Origin: Rhodospirillaceae bacterium
GTDB lineage: Bacteria > Pseudomonadota > Alphaproteobacteria > Rhodospirillales > Rhodospirillaceae
Assembly: GCA_947476695.1 (NCBI GenBank)
Contig: CANJRD010000021.1
Location: forward strand, 1 to 60,886
Length of the DNA: 60,886 nucleotides
Direction: 5' to 3'
Part shown: piece by piece, positions 23,976 to 32,392 of the stretch
Layout: each line of letters opens with the position of its first letter
Position numbering within the stretch: position 1 is the first letter of the stretch
The notes under the pieces: generated by a model
Databases searched by the model: none
What the model saw: the letters and a program-made list of their open reading frames with translations, nothing else
What the model was told of the DNA's origin: nothing
Position numbers and translations under genes: made by a program

Positions 23976-25379
23976 ATGGCGCGGCGTTCGCGCACGAAAG
24001 TCGTTTCAACGGGTTTGACCCTTGCCATCGTCGGCAGGCCGAACGTTGGCAAGTCGACGCTGTTCAATCGTCTCATTGGCAAGCGCGTGGCCTTGGTCCA
24101 CGACCGGCCCGGGGTGACCCGCGACCGCCGCGAAGGCGACGGCCAGATCGGCAATCTTGCCTTCAAGGTGATCGACACCGCCGGCTACGAGGATGCGGGC
24201 GTGGAGACGCTTGAGGGCCGGATGCGCAAGCAGACCGAGCGCGCCGTGGCCGATGCCGACGTCGCCCTGATGCTGGTCGATGCCCGTGCGGGCATCACGC
24301 CGATGGACGAACATTTCGCCGATCTCCTGCGCAAAAGCCGCACACCCGTGCTGCTGGTCGCCAACAAGACCGAAGGCAAGGGCAGCGAAGCCGCGCTTTA
24401 CGATGCCTATCGCCTCGGTCTCGGCGATGCGATCGCCATCGCCGCCGAACACGGTCTGGGCATGGAAGCGCTTTACGCGGCCATTGCCCGCTTCGCGCCG
24501 CCGTCGGAAGACGACGATGACGCGGAAGAGATTCCCGCGGTCGAAATGCCGGTCGACGATCCCAATCGTCCGCTGCAGCTGGCGATCATCGGTCGCCCGA
24601 ACACCGGCAAGTCCACGTTGGTGAATCGCCTGCTGGGCGAGGACCGCGTGTTGACCGGGCCGGAGCCCGGCGTCACCCGCGACGCCATCCAGATCGACTG
24701 GCGCTACAAGGATCGCGCCATTCGGTTGGTCGATACGGCCGGTGTGCGCCGACGCGCCAAGATCACCGACGCGGTCGAGAAGCTTTCCGTCGGCGAGACC
24801 TTCGAGGCCATCCGCATGGCCGAGGTAGTCGTGCTGATGGTCGACGCGGAATCGCCGCTCGACAATCAGGAACTCACGCTCGCGCGCCATGTCATCGACG
24901 AAGGGCGTGCGCTGGTCATCGCGGTCAACAAGTGGGACCTCGTGAAGGACCGGACGAAAGTTCAGCGCGAGATGGAAGACCGCCTCGCCAGCTCGCTCGC
25001 GCAGGCGCGCGGGGTGCCGCTGGTCACGCTGTCGGCCAAGAACGGCCAGCGCGTCGACGCGATGATGGAAGCGGTGTTCAAGATTCACCGCGTGTGGAAC
25101 ACCCATGTGTCGACCGGCGCGCTCAATCGCTGGCTGGCGCACATGACCCAGGCGCATCCGCCGCCGCTGTCGGTGCACAAGCAGCGGATCAAGCTGCGGT
25201 TCATGTCGCAGGTGAAGACGCGGCCGCCGACCTTCGTGATCTTCTCCAGCCGCGCCGCCGATCTGCCGGATGCTTATCAGCGCTACCTGACCAACGGACT
25301 GCGCGAGACTTTCGATCTGAACGGGGTGCCGATCCGCATCACCTTGCGCAAGCCAAGGAACCCCTTCACCGACGATTAG
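23976..25379 (+). CDS. der: Ribosome assembly GTPase Der (EngA)
   Basis: A 467-residue essential GTPase for 50S assembly with two tandem G domains. G domain 1 has Gly-Arg-Pro-Asn-Val-Gly-Lys-Ser at residues 20-27, Asp-Thr-Ala-Gly-Tyr and an Asn-Lys-Thr-Glu motif. G domain 2 has Gly-Arg-Pro-Asn-Thr-Gly-Lys-Ser near 206-213, Asp-Thr-Ala-Gly-Val and Asn-Lys-Trp-Asp. A KH-like C-terminal domain follows (Ile-Lys-Leu-Arg-Phe-Met-Ser-Gln). A short acidic linker (Glu-Asp-Asp-Asp-Asp-Ala-Glu-Glu) joins the G domains. It follows bamB by 42 bases and precedes the phosphatase gene by 7. Confidence 0.97.
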   Translation: MARRSRTKVVSTGLTLAIVGRPNVGKSTLFNRLIGKRVALVHDRPGVTRDRREGDGQIGNLAFKVIDTAGYEDAGVETLEGRMRKQTERAVADADVALMLVDARAGITPMDEHFADLLRKSRTPVLLVANKTEGKGSEAALYDAYRLGLGDAIAIAAEHGLGMEALYAAIARFAPPSEDDDDAEEIPAVEMPVDDPNRPLQLAIIGRPNTGKSTLVNRLLGEDRVLTGPEPGVTRDAIQIDWRYKDRAIRLVDTAGVRRRAKITDAVEKLSVGETFEAIRMAEVVVLMVDAESPLDNQELTLARHVIDEGRALVIAVNKWDLVKDRTKVQREMEDRLASSLAQARGVPLVTLSAKNGQRVDAMMEAVFKIHRVWNTHVSTGALNRWLAHMTQAHPPPLSVHKQRIKLRFMSQVKTRPPTFVIFSSRAADLPDAYQRYLTNGLRETFDLNGVPIRITLRKPRNPFTDD

Positions 25380-25386
25380 GATCAAC

Positions 25387-26160
25387 ATGAGCACGCTTGC
25401 GTTCGAAGGCGCCGTGAATTTCCGCGATCTTGGCGGTCATACCGGGGCCGACGGACGCCAGGTGAAGACGCGCAAGTTGTTCCGCTGCGGGCATCTGTCG
25501 AAACTCAGCGCCAACGACCAGGCGCTTCTTGAAGCCCTCGATATCGGACTCATCTGCGATTTCCGCTCCGACCGTGAGGCGGAGAAGCTGGTGTCCAAGG
25601 TGCCGGCCGCGCTGCATGCGCAGGGCATGCGCCTCAACATCTGGCCGAAGTCCGCGCGCCGCCTCGGCGAGCTTTTGAGCGATCTCGCGGCTGGGACGCT
25701 CACCGACGACGACATCTGCCGCAGTCAGGCCGTCATCTACGAAGAGTTCGTGACCGATCACGCGGACGAATACGCGCGGCTGTTCGCGCGTCTGGGGCAG
25801 GCCGACGGCCGGGGCCTGCTGATCCACTGCACGGCGGGCAAAGATCGCACCGGCGTCGGCGCGACGCTGATTCTCTCGGCGTTGGGCGTGCCAGCGGATG
25901 CGATCATGGCCGACTACATGATCTCCAACAGCTGCCCGCGCTTGCGGGCGGAGCTGCTGACGATCGCGCGAAAGTATCACGCGGTCAGCGAGGCCGACGA
26001 AGCGCGGTTCATCCGCATCCTCGGCGTGCGCGAGGATTCGCTGCAGGCGTCCATCGACGCCATGATCCGCGTGTCGGGATCGGTCGATGCCTATCTGCGC
26101 GATGCGTTGAAAGTCACCGACGACGACCGCGCGCGTTTGCGCGAGTGGTATCTGGATTAG
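25387..26160 (+). CDS. Tyrosine-protein phosphatase (DSP/PTP-like)
   Basis: A 257-residue cytosolic phosphatase. The P-loop is Ile-His-Cys-Thr-Ala-Gly-Lys-Asp-Arg-Thr-Gly (near residues 147-157), the CX5R signature with catalytic Cys and Arg. It opens with the family's Gly-Ala-Val-Asn-Phe-Arg-Asp-Leu-Gly-Gly motif and has Asp-Phe-Arg-Ser-Asp-Arg-Glu. Substrates may be phosphotyrosine or phosphoinositides. It begins 7 bases after der, so it belongs to that transcript. Its stop overlaps the convergent SDR stop by 4 bases. Confidence 0.9.
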   Translation: MSTLAFEGAVNFRDLGGHTGADGRQVKTRKLFRCGHLSKLSANDQALLEALDIGLICDFRSDREAEKLVSKVPAALHAQGMRLNIWPKSARRLGELLSDLAAGTLTDDDICRSQAVIYEEFVTDHADEYARLFARLGQADGRGLLIHCTAGKDRTGVGATLILSALGVPADAIMADYMISNSCPRLRAELLTIARKYHAVSEADEARFIRILGVREDSLQASIDAMIRVSGSVDAYLRDALKVTDDDRARLREWYLD

Positions 26161-26867
26161 GGCTTCAGCGTCTGCCCGGTCTCGGCGAACGCGGGCGAGG
26201 CCGCTTTCACGAAGATATCTGTGACCGTCTCCGGCGCGGGCAGGTCTTCCGGCTTGTCGCCGGGATAAGCCTGAAGGCGCATCTTGGTGCGCACCTTGCC
26301 GGGATCGATCAGGTTCACTTTCAGATTGGTGTGCGCGGTCTCGGCCGCGTAGGCCTGCACCATGTTCTCGAGCGCCGCCTTGGACGCCGCGTAAGGTCCC
26401 CAATACATCCGCGCTTGGCGCGCCACGCCTGAGGTGACGAACATCGCCCGCCCCGCATCGGAGGCGCGCAACAGCGGATCGAGGCTGCGGATTAGGCGGA
26501 AGTTCGCCGTCACGTTCACCGCGAAAACGTTTTCCCACATCTTCGGGGTGTAGTGCGGGATCGGCGACAGCTGGCCGAGCACGGCGGCGTTGCCCACCAG
26601 GATGTCGAGCTTGCCATAGCGCTGGAACAGCGCGGCGCCCACCTGGTCGAGCTTGTCGTATTCGGTGATGTTCTCGACGATCAGGGTCGCCGGCTTGCCG
26701 GTCGCCTTCTTGATCTCGTCGTCGAGTTCTTCCAGACCGCCTTGGGTGCGCGCGAGCAGGATGACGTGCGCGCCTTCCTGGGCGAAGCGCAAGGCCACCG
26801 CACGGCCAATGCCGCGCGAGGCGCCGGTGATCAGGGCGATACGGCCTGCGAGGGCGCCGTCAGACAT
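26157..26867 (-). CDS. Short-chain dehydrogenase/reductase
   Basis: A 236-residue SDR with Leu-Ile-Thr-Gly-Ala-Ser-Arg-Gly-Ile-Gly (cofactor loop; the Arg favours NADP), Gly-Asn-Ala-Ala-Val-Leu-Gly, catalytic Ser in Val-Thr-Ser-Gly-Val, and Tyr-Ala-Ala-Ser-Lys. Asp-Pro-Gly-Lys-Val-Arg-Thr-Lys-Met lies in the substrate loop. It directly follows purF (3-base gap) on the same strand, an arrangement seen in many alphaproteobacteria, though its substrate is unknown. Co-transcription with radA-cvpA-purF is likely. Confidence 0.9.
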   Translation of the reverse strand: MSDGALAGRIALITGASRGIGRAVALRFAQEGAHVILLARTQGGLEELDDEIKKATGKPATLIVENITEYDKLDQVGAALFQRYGKLDILVGNAAVLGQLSPIPHYTPKMWENVFAVNVTANFRLIRSLDPLLRASDAGRAMFVTSGVARQARMYWGPYAASKAALENMVQAYAAETAHTNLKVNLIDPGKVRTKMRLQAYPGDKPEDLPAPETVTDIFVKAASPAFAETGQTLKP

Positions 26868-26870
26868 CGA

Positions 26871-28352
26871 CTACGCCACTTCTTCCTTGAGCAACGACAG
26901 CTGCTTGGGCGCGGAGCCCGCTTTCTGATCGGTCAGCGGCAGCGGATAGTCGCCGGTGAAGCAGGCGTCGCAGAACTGCGGACGCTCCGCGTTGCGATTG
27001 GCCTCGCCGGCGGCCTTGTACAAGCCATCGACCGAGATGAACGCGAGGCTATCGACGCCGAGCAGCTTGGCCATGCCGGCCAGATCGTGCTGGGCGGCCA
27101 GCAACTTGTCGTAAGACGGCGTGTCGATGCCAAAGAAGCAGGGATGCGCCGTTGGCGGCGAGGAGATGCGCATGTGCACTTCCTTCGCGCCGGCCTGGCG
27201 GACCATGTCGACGATCTTGGTCGAGGTGGTGCCGCGCACGATGGAATCGTCCACCAGCACGACGCGCTTGCCGTCGAGAACGCCCTTGTTGGGGTTGTGC
27301 TTGCGCTTCACGCCCAGGTGACGGGTCTTGTCGGTCGGCTGTATAAACGTGCGGCCGACGTAGTGATTGCGGATGATGCCAAGCTCGAACGGCTTGCCGG
27401 CCTGGGCGGCGAAGCCCAACGCGGCCGGCACGCCGGAGTCCGGCACGGGCACGACGACGTCGCAGTCGACCGGGCTTTCGATAGCGAGCTGCGCGCCGAT
27501 GGCTTTGCGCACTTCGTAAACGTTGTGCCCCTCCATGTTGGAGTCGGGGCGGGCGAAGTAGATGTATTCGAATACGCAGAAGCGCGGGTTCTGCTTCGGG
27601 AACGGCTTGACGCTGCGGATGCCCTGATCGGTCAGGATCACCACTTCGCCCGGCTCGATGTCGCGCACGAACTCGGCGCCGATGATGTCGAGCGCGCAGG
27701 TTTCCGACGCCAGGATGTAGGCCTTATCGAGCTTGCCGAGCACCAACGGGCGCACGCCGAGCGGATCGCGCGCGCCGATGATGCCGTTGTTGGTCAGGCA
27801 GACGAAGGAATAGGCGCCCTCGATCTGGCGCAGCGCGCCGATCAGGCGTTCCTCCACCGAGCCATGCACGCTGACCGCGATCAGATGCGAGACGACTTCG
27901 GTGTCGGAGGTGGACTGGAACAGGCAGCCGCGCTTTTGCAGTTCGCGGCGCAGCGTCATCGCGTTGGTCAGGTTGCCGTTGTGGGCAATGGCGAAGCCGC
28001 CGAACTCGAATTCATGGAAGAAAGGCTGCACGTTGCGCAGGATGGTGCCGCCGGTGGTGGAATAGCGGGTGTGGCCGATGGCCATCGAACCCGTCAGGCG
28101 CTCCACGACTTCGCTTTTGAAGTTCTCGGAGACATGGCCCAGGCCACGGTGGCTGTGGAACTGCGTGCCATCGAAGGAGACAATACCGGCCGCTTCCTGG
28201 CCGCGATGCTGAAGCGCATGCAGACCCAGACCTGTATGAGCGGCGGCATCGATATCGCCGATGATGCCGAAGACGCCGCATTCCTCTTTGAGATGGTCGC
28301 CGTCGTCGTCGCTAAAAGATTCAAACGGGTTGGTCGTGAGTTCGCTACTCAT
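26871..28352 (-). CDS. purF: Amidophosphoribosyltransferase PurF
   Basis: A 493-residue enzyme for the first committed step of purine synthesis (PRPP + glutamine to phosphoribosylamine). A 24-residue leader precedes the catalytic N-nucleophile Cys25 (Glu-Glu-Cys-Gly-Val-Phe-Gly), so propeptide removal is expected. Glutaminase motifs Leu-Gln-His-Arg-Gly-Gln-Glu and His-Asn-Gly-Asn-Leu are present. The PRPP loop is Val-Leu-Val-Asp-Asp-Ser-Ile-Val-Arg-Gly-Thr. Four Cys (Glu-Thr-Cys-Ala, Pro-Cys-Phe-Phe and Cys-Asp-Ala-Cys) match the iron-sulfur-containing Bacillus-type enzyme. ATG 28352 overlaps the end of cvpA by 8 bases. Confidence 0.96.
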   Translation of the reverse strand: MSSELTTNPFESFSDDDGDHLKEECGVFGIIGDIDAAAHTGLGLHALQHRGQEAAGIVSFDGTQFHSHRGLGHVSENFKSEVVERLTGSMAIGHTRYSTTGGTILRNVQPFFHEFEFGGFAIAHNGNLTNAMTLRRELQKRGCLFQSTSDTEVVSHLIAVSVHGSVEERLIGALRQIEGAYSFVCLTNNGIIGARDPLGVRPLVLGKLDKAYILASETCALDIIGAEFVRDIEPGEVVILTDQGIRSVKPFPKQNPRFCVFEYIYFARPDSNMEGHNVYEVRKAIGAQLAIESPVDCDVVVPVPDSGVPAALGFAAQAGKPFELGIIRNHYVGRTFIQPTDKTRHLGVKRKHNPNKGVLDGKRVVLVDDSIVRGTTSTKIVDMVRQAGAKEVHMRISSPPTAHPCFFGIDTPSYDKLLAAQHDLAGMAKLLGVDSLAFISVDGLYKAAGEANRNAERPQFCDACFTGDYPLPLTDQKAGSAPKQLSLLKEEVA

Positions 28353-29061
28353 GAGCCGTTCCCGCCGCGCCGTTCTGTCCAGGAGTGCCTTGCAAGAGCT
28401 CTTCCACCTTTTGGCCGATCTGGTCGGCGGTCGGTTTCTGGGTCTCAACCTTTGTCGTGCCTCGACCGGCGCCCTTGGGCATCGGCTGTGTCAGCCGTTC
28501 GAGGGTCCGACGCGTTTCGGCGGCCTCGTCCAGCTTGGCGGCGGCATCTTTAGCAGCATCGTTCGCGCGCTGGAAGGTGCGCGGCAGCAGCCCTTTCAGG
28601 GTTTCTGCGCCGGACTCCATCAGGGGCAAGGTTTTGGCGGTGCGCATCCAGTCCGGCCGATTGTCGGGTGTTACCAGCCAATCACAGATAATGAGCGCCA
28701 CGCACAAAATCACCCCTCCCCGGACGAGTCCGAAGACGAATCCCAGCGAACGGTCGAGTGGGTTCAAGCCGCTGCGCTGCACGGTGCGCGCGATCAGGTT
28801 GATGATGATGGAGAGCACCAGGAGAATCGCCAGGAACAGCACCATCATGGCGGCCAGATCCGCCGCCCAGTCGAGCGGGATGATGCCGCGGGCGGTCGGC
28901 TGAACGTATTTCAGGCCATAGATCGCGCCGAAACTGGCGCCGACCCAGGCGGCGATGGACAGCGTTTCCTGCACGAAACCGCGCATGAAGGCGAGCAGGG
29001 CTGAAACCAGCAGGATGATGCCGACGGCGAGGTCGAGGCCGTTGACGGGCAGATTCGACAT
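28345..29061 (-). CDS. cvpA: CvpA family membrane protein
   Basis: A 238-residue inner-membrane protein with four hydrophobic segments (about 9-27, 31-50, 66-88 and 110-128). It has the CvpA features Gly-Phe-Val-Gln-Glu and the Asn-Pro-Leu-Asp-Arg-Ser-Leu-Gly-Phe-Val-Phe-Gly-Leu-Val-Arg-Gly motif. The C-terminal third is a soluble charged helix rich in Ala, Lys and Glu. CvpA is linked to colicin V export and to bile and envelope stress tolerance. Coupling is tight: its ATG shares a base with the radA stop, and it overlaps purF. Confidence 0.9.
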   Translation of the reverse strand: MSNLPVNGLDLAVGIILLVSALLAFMRGFVQETLSIAAWVGASFGAIYGLKYVQPTARGIIPLDWAADLAAMMVLFLAILLVLSIIINLIARTVQRSGLNPLDRSLGFVFGLVRGGVILCVALIICDWLVTPDNRPDWMRTAKTLPLMESGAETLKGLLPRTFQRANDAAKDAAAKLDEAAETRRTLERLTQPMPKGAGRGTTKVETQKPTADQIGQKVEELLQGTPGQNGAAGTAHE

Positions 29062-30539
29062 CAATCCCCCGTTTCGTCAGAAGCAGGCCTCGCCGCGCGG
29101 CCTACGCCGGGCGCCTGTGCCGGGGCCGCCTTCGCGCGGGGCTTTGCCTCGGCGAACTGCATCACGACGTCCTGCACGTGCCCGATCCCCCTGACGGAGA
29201 GCCCGTCCTTCGTTGTGGCCGGCTCAGGCGCGCCTTTCGCGCCGTTCTTGGCGGACTGGCGCGGCACCCAAGCCCGACGGAACCCCAGCTTTGCGGCTTC
29301 CTTAAGGCGCAGGTCCCGCTGCGCGACCGCGCGCACCTCGCCCGACAGACCGATCTCGCCGAACACCACGGCGTCGGCGGGCACGGGCTCGCCGCTCAGG
29401 GACGATACCAGGGCCGTCGCCACGGCAAGGTCCGCGGCCGGCTCGTTGATGCGCAAGCCGCCCGCGACGTTGAGATAGATGTCGTGCCCCCCCAGGGCAA
29501 GGCCGCAGCGGGTTTCCAGCACGGCGATGATCATATTGAGGCGTCCGGAATCCCATCCCACCGCAGCGCGCCGGGGCGTGCCCAGCACTGAAGGCGCGAC
29601 CAGGGCCTGGATCTCGACCAGCACAGGGCGAGAGCCTTCCAGACCGGCGAACACGCATGAGCCGCTGACATTGCCGCGCCGCTCGGCCAGGAACAGCGCC
29701 GACGGGTTGGCGACCTCCGACAGGCCCGTATCGGTCATGGCGAACACGCCGATCTCGTCGGTTGCACCGAAACGGTTTTTCACCGCGCGCAAGATTCGGA
29801 ATTGGTGACCGCGGTCGCCCTCGAAGTAGAGCACCGTGTCGACCATGTGTTCGAGCACGCGCGGCCCGGCCAGCGTGCCTTCCTTGGTGACGTGGCCAAC
29901 CAGGAACAGGGTGAAGCCGCGATGCTTGGCGATGCGGATCAGTTCGTGCGCGGCGGTGCGCACCTGCGTCACCGTGCCGGGCGCGGAATCGATGGTGTCG
30001 GCGTACATCGTCTGGATGGAATCGATCACCACCACATCGCGGATGGGGCCAGCGTCGAGGCTGGCGACGACGTCGCGCACATTGGTGGCGGCGGCGAGCT
30101 GCACGGGCGCATCGCGTAGATCCAACCGTCCGGCGCGTAAGCGCACCTGATCGACGGATTCTTCGCCGGTGATGTAGACGCAAGCCGCGCCGCGTTTCGC
30201 CAGCGCGCCCATGGCCTGCAACAACACGGTGGACTTGCCGATGCCGGGATCGCCGCCGACCAAGATCGCGGAGCCGGCCACAAGGCCGCCGCCAAACACG
30301 CGATCCAGTTCGCCGATGCCGGTCAGGCGGCGCGGCACTTGCGAGACCGCGCCCTTCAGGTCGACGAACTCAATCTTGCGGCCGCCTTTGCCGCCGCTCA
30401 CGCCTTTCGGCAGCGCTTCGGATTTGCCGACTTCCTCGATGATGGTGTTCCACTCGCCGCAGGAATCGCAACGGCCCTGCCAGCGCGTATAGGCCGCGCC
30501 GCAGTTCTGGCAGACGAAGGTCTTGGTCGCTTTGGCCAA
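29061..30539 (-). CDS. radA: DNA repair protein RadA
   Basis: A 492-residue RecA-like branch-migration helicase. The N-terminal zinc finger is Cys-Gln-Asn-Cys-Gly with a second Cys-Asp-Ser-Cys-Gly pair (residues 9-30). Walker A is Gly-Gly-Asp-Pro-Gly-Ile-Gly-Lys-Ser-Thr near 97. The RadA-specific Lys-Asn-Arg-Phe-Gly motif is present, and a Lon-like C-terminal domain contains Gly-Gly-Leu-Arg-Ile-Asn-Glu-Pro-Ala-Ala-Asp. Length is slightly above the usual 455-460 owing to an Ala/Arg-rich tail. First gene of the radA-cvpA-purF-SDR cluster. Confidence 0.96.
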   Translation of the reverse strand: MAKATKTFVCQNCGAAYTRWQGRCDSCGEWNTIIEEVGKSEALPKGVSGGKGGRKIEFVDLKGAVSQVPRRLTGIGELDRVFGGGLVAGSAILVGGDPGIGKSTVLLQAMGALAKRGAACVYITGEESVDQVRLRAGRLDLRDAPVQLAAATNVRDVVASLDAGPIRDVVVIDSIQTMYADTIDSAPGTVTQVRTAAHELIRIAKHRGFTLFLVGHVTKEGTLAGPRVLEHMVDTVLYFEGDRGHQFRILRAVKNRFGATDEIGVFAMTDTGLSEVANPSALFLAERRGNVSGSCVFAGLEGSRPVLVEIQALVAPSVLGTPRRAAVGWDSGRLNMIIAVLETRCGLALGGHDIYLNVAGGLRINEPAADLAVATALVSSLSGEPVPADAVVFGEIGLSGEVRAVAQRDLRLKEAAKLGFRRAWVPRQSAKNGAKGAPEPATTKDGLSVRGIGHVQDVVMQFAEAKPRAKAAPAQAPGVGRAARPASDETGD

Positions 30540-30747
30540 CGTGCTCTCTATTCACTGCGTCATGGTTCGCCCGAGGGAAGCGCCGGGCGCGCCAGCCTGT
30601 TCTTTCAGGGAAATAACAGGTGAAACCCTTCGTGCTCGCGACCGCAACCCGCGCGCCGCGGTCATGGCGGCGTTACTTTAAACGTCGATCGCGACTCCCG
30701 CCGCTTTCATTTTCGGTGGTGCGGAAGGGAGCTGAACGCGGGCGTCG

Positions 30748-30823
30748 TAACCCCATCACCCTCCCATCGCTCCGCGATGGGTCCCTCCCTCTCCCCGTCG
30801 GGGAGAGGGTTGGGGTGAGGGGG
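30748..30823. repeat. Intergenic palindromic repeat
   Basis: The 300-base gap between mlaF and radA (30540-30839) holds a compound palindrome. It consists of cccatcgc/gcgatggg followed by ccctctcccc/ggggagaggg, flanked by accccatcaccctccc and ggttggggtgaggggg. This matches a family of C/T-rich repeats scattered between genes in many proteobacteria. The rest of the gap has no gene; the radA promoter must lie near 30545-30620 but was not identified. Confidence 0.7.
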
Positions 30824-30839
30824 TTGGTGATGCTGGGCA

Positions 30840-31622
30840 CTAGCGTCGCACCTGCATCTTGATCGGCCCTTCGGCGCGACCGTTGACGAACTGGTCGACG
30901 AACGCATTGCCGCTGTTGTCGACGTCTTGCGCGGGTCCTACCCAGATCAACTTGCCTTCGTACAGCATGGCGATGCGATCCCCGATCTTGCGGGCCGAGG
31001 CCATATCGTGCGTGATCGAGAGCGCGGTGAGGCCCTGATGCTTCACGGTGGCGACGATCAGATCGTTGATCACGTCCGCCATGATCGGGTCGAGGCCCGT
31101 GGTCGGCTCGTCGAAGAACACGATCTGCGGCTGGCCGGCGATGGCGCGCGCGAGACCGACGCGCTTCTGCATGCCGCCAGACAACTCGGACGGCACGAGA
31201 TCGGCGACATCGGCGGCGAGGCCGACTTTGCCCAACGTCTCAATCGCCTGTTCGCGCGCCGCGCGGCGGCTCAAGGACCGGTCGCGCGCGAGTAAGCCGA
31301 AGCCCACGTTCTCCCAGACGGTCAGGCTGTCGAACAGCGCGGCCCCCTGGAACAGCATGCCGAACTGCTTATTCACCGCATCGCGCTCGCTGCCGCGCAT
31401 CTGGGTCACGTCCACGCCGTCGATGGCGATGGTGCCGGCGTCGGCGTCGGCTTCAATGATGCCGAGGATGGACTTGATCAATACCGACTTGCCGGTGCCC
31501 GATCCGCCGATCACGACGACCGACTCGCCGCGCGCGATATCCAGGTCGACACCGCGCAGCACCTCCTTCGGCCCGAAGGCCTTGCTGACGCCGCGCAGGG
31601 AGATTTTTGGTGTGACGGTCAT
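30840..31622 (-). CDS. mlaF: Lipid-transport ABC ATPase MlaF
   Basis: A 260-residue ATPase that powers the Mla/Mce phospholipid transporter at the inner membrane. Walker A is Gly-Gly-Ser-Gly-Thr-Gly-Lys-Ser near residues 38-45, the signature is Leu-Ser-Gly-Gly-Met-Gln-Lys-Arg, and Walker B is Ile-Val-Phe-Phe-Asp-Glu-Pro-Thr-Thr-Gly-Leu-Asp-Pro. The Met-Gln-Lys-Arg signature extension is typical of MlaF. ATG 31622 overlaps the mlaE stop (ATGA), so the two are translationally coupled. No mlaD gene follows. Confidence 0.92.
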   Translation of the reverse strand: MTVTPKISLRGVSKAFGPKEVLRGVDLDIARGESVVVIGGSGTGKSVLIKSILGIIEADADAGTIAIDGVDVTQMRGSERDAVNKQFGMLFQGAALFDSLTVWENVGFGLLARDRSLSRRAAREQAIETLGKVGLAADVADLVPSELSGGMQKRVGLARAIAGQPQIVFFDEPTTGLDPIMADVINDLIVATVKHQGLTALSITHDMASARKIGDRIAMLYEGKLIWVGPAQDVDNSGNAFVDQFVNGRAEGPIKMQVRR

Positions 31623-32392
31623 GTGCCGAAGAACATCTCGGTGATCACGTAGTTGGTGATCAGGATGACGATGGACGCGGAGACCACGGCGTTGGTGGTG
31701 GCCGCACCCACGCCTTGCGCGCCGCCCTTCGAGTAATAGCCGTTGTAGCACCCCATCAACGCGATGATGAACCCGAAGGCCGCCGCCTTCACGACGCCCG
31801 ACACGACGTCGAGCATCTTCACGGCTTCATAGGTGCTGTTGATGTAGACGGACGGATTGAAGCCCAGCTTATAGACCGAGACGACATAGCCGCCCGCCAC
31901 GCCGATCGCATCGGCGACCAGCACCAGCAGCGGCAGCATCAACAGGCCCGCCAACAAGCGCGGCACGACGAGATACTTGAATGGATTGGTCGACAGTGTG
32001 CTGAGCGCGTCGATCTGTTCGGTCACGCGCATGGTGCCGATCTCGGCGGCCATCGAGGCGCCGATGCGGCCCGCCACCATCAGACCGGCGAGCACCGGCC
32101 CGAGTTCGCGTGTCAGCGAAATGACCACGACGTTGGGGATCGCGGTCTCGGCGGAGAAGCGCGCGAAGCCGGTATAGCTCTGCAACGCCAGCACCATACC
32201 CGAGAAGATCGCGGTCAGGCCCACGACCGGCAGCGAGTAGAAGCCGATCTCGATCATCTGGTGACCGATCAGGCGGCCGTAGATCGGCGGACGCAGGCAG
32301 TGCGACAGCGCGGTCCCCGCGAAAATCGTCAGCCGCCCGACATGGCCGAGAAAGCGCAACACCACATGGCCGACGAGGGCGAGCGGGTTCAT
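31619..32392 (-). CDS. mlaE: Lipid-transport permease MlaE
   Basis: A 257-residue permease with about five membrane spans, partner of MlaF in maintaining outer-membrane lipid asymmetry. It has the MlaE motifs Leu-Val-Gly-Leu-Thr-Ala-Ile-Phe-Ser-Gly-Met-Val-Leu-Ala-Leu-Gln and Val-Ala-Gly-Arg-Ile-Gly-Ala-Ser-Met-Ala-Ala-Glu-Ile-Gly-Thr-Met. The ATG shares bases with the alr stop (ATGA), so alr-mlaE-mlaF are read as a coupled set. The substrate-binding mlaD is not in this cluster. Confidence 0.93.
   Translation of the reverse strand: MNPLALVGHVVLRFLGHVGRLTIFAGTALSHCLRPPIYGRLIGHQMIEIGFYSLPVVGLTAIFSGMVLALQSYTGFARFSAETAIPNVVVISLTRELGPVLAGLMVAGRIGASMAAEIGTMRVTEQIDALSTLSTNPFKYLVVPRLLAGLLMLPLLVLVADAIGVAGGYVVSVYKLGFNPSVYINSTYEAVKMLDVVSGVVKAAAFGFIIALMGCYNGYYSKGGAQGVGAATTNAVVSASIVILITNYVITEMFFGT

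Noticed and set aside
26553-28553. Open frame of about 666 codons on the plus strand opposite purF
   Set aside because: It overlaps purF and the SDR, both with complete catalytic motifs, and its translation has no recognisable domain.
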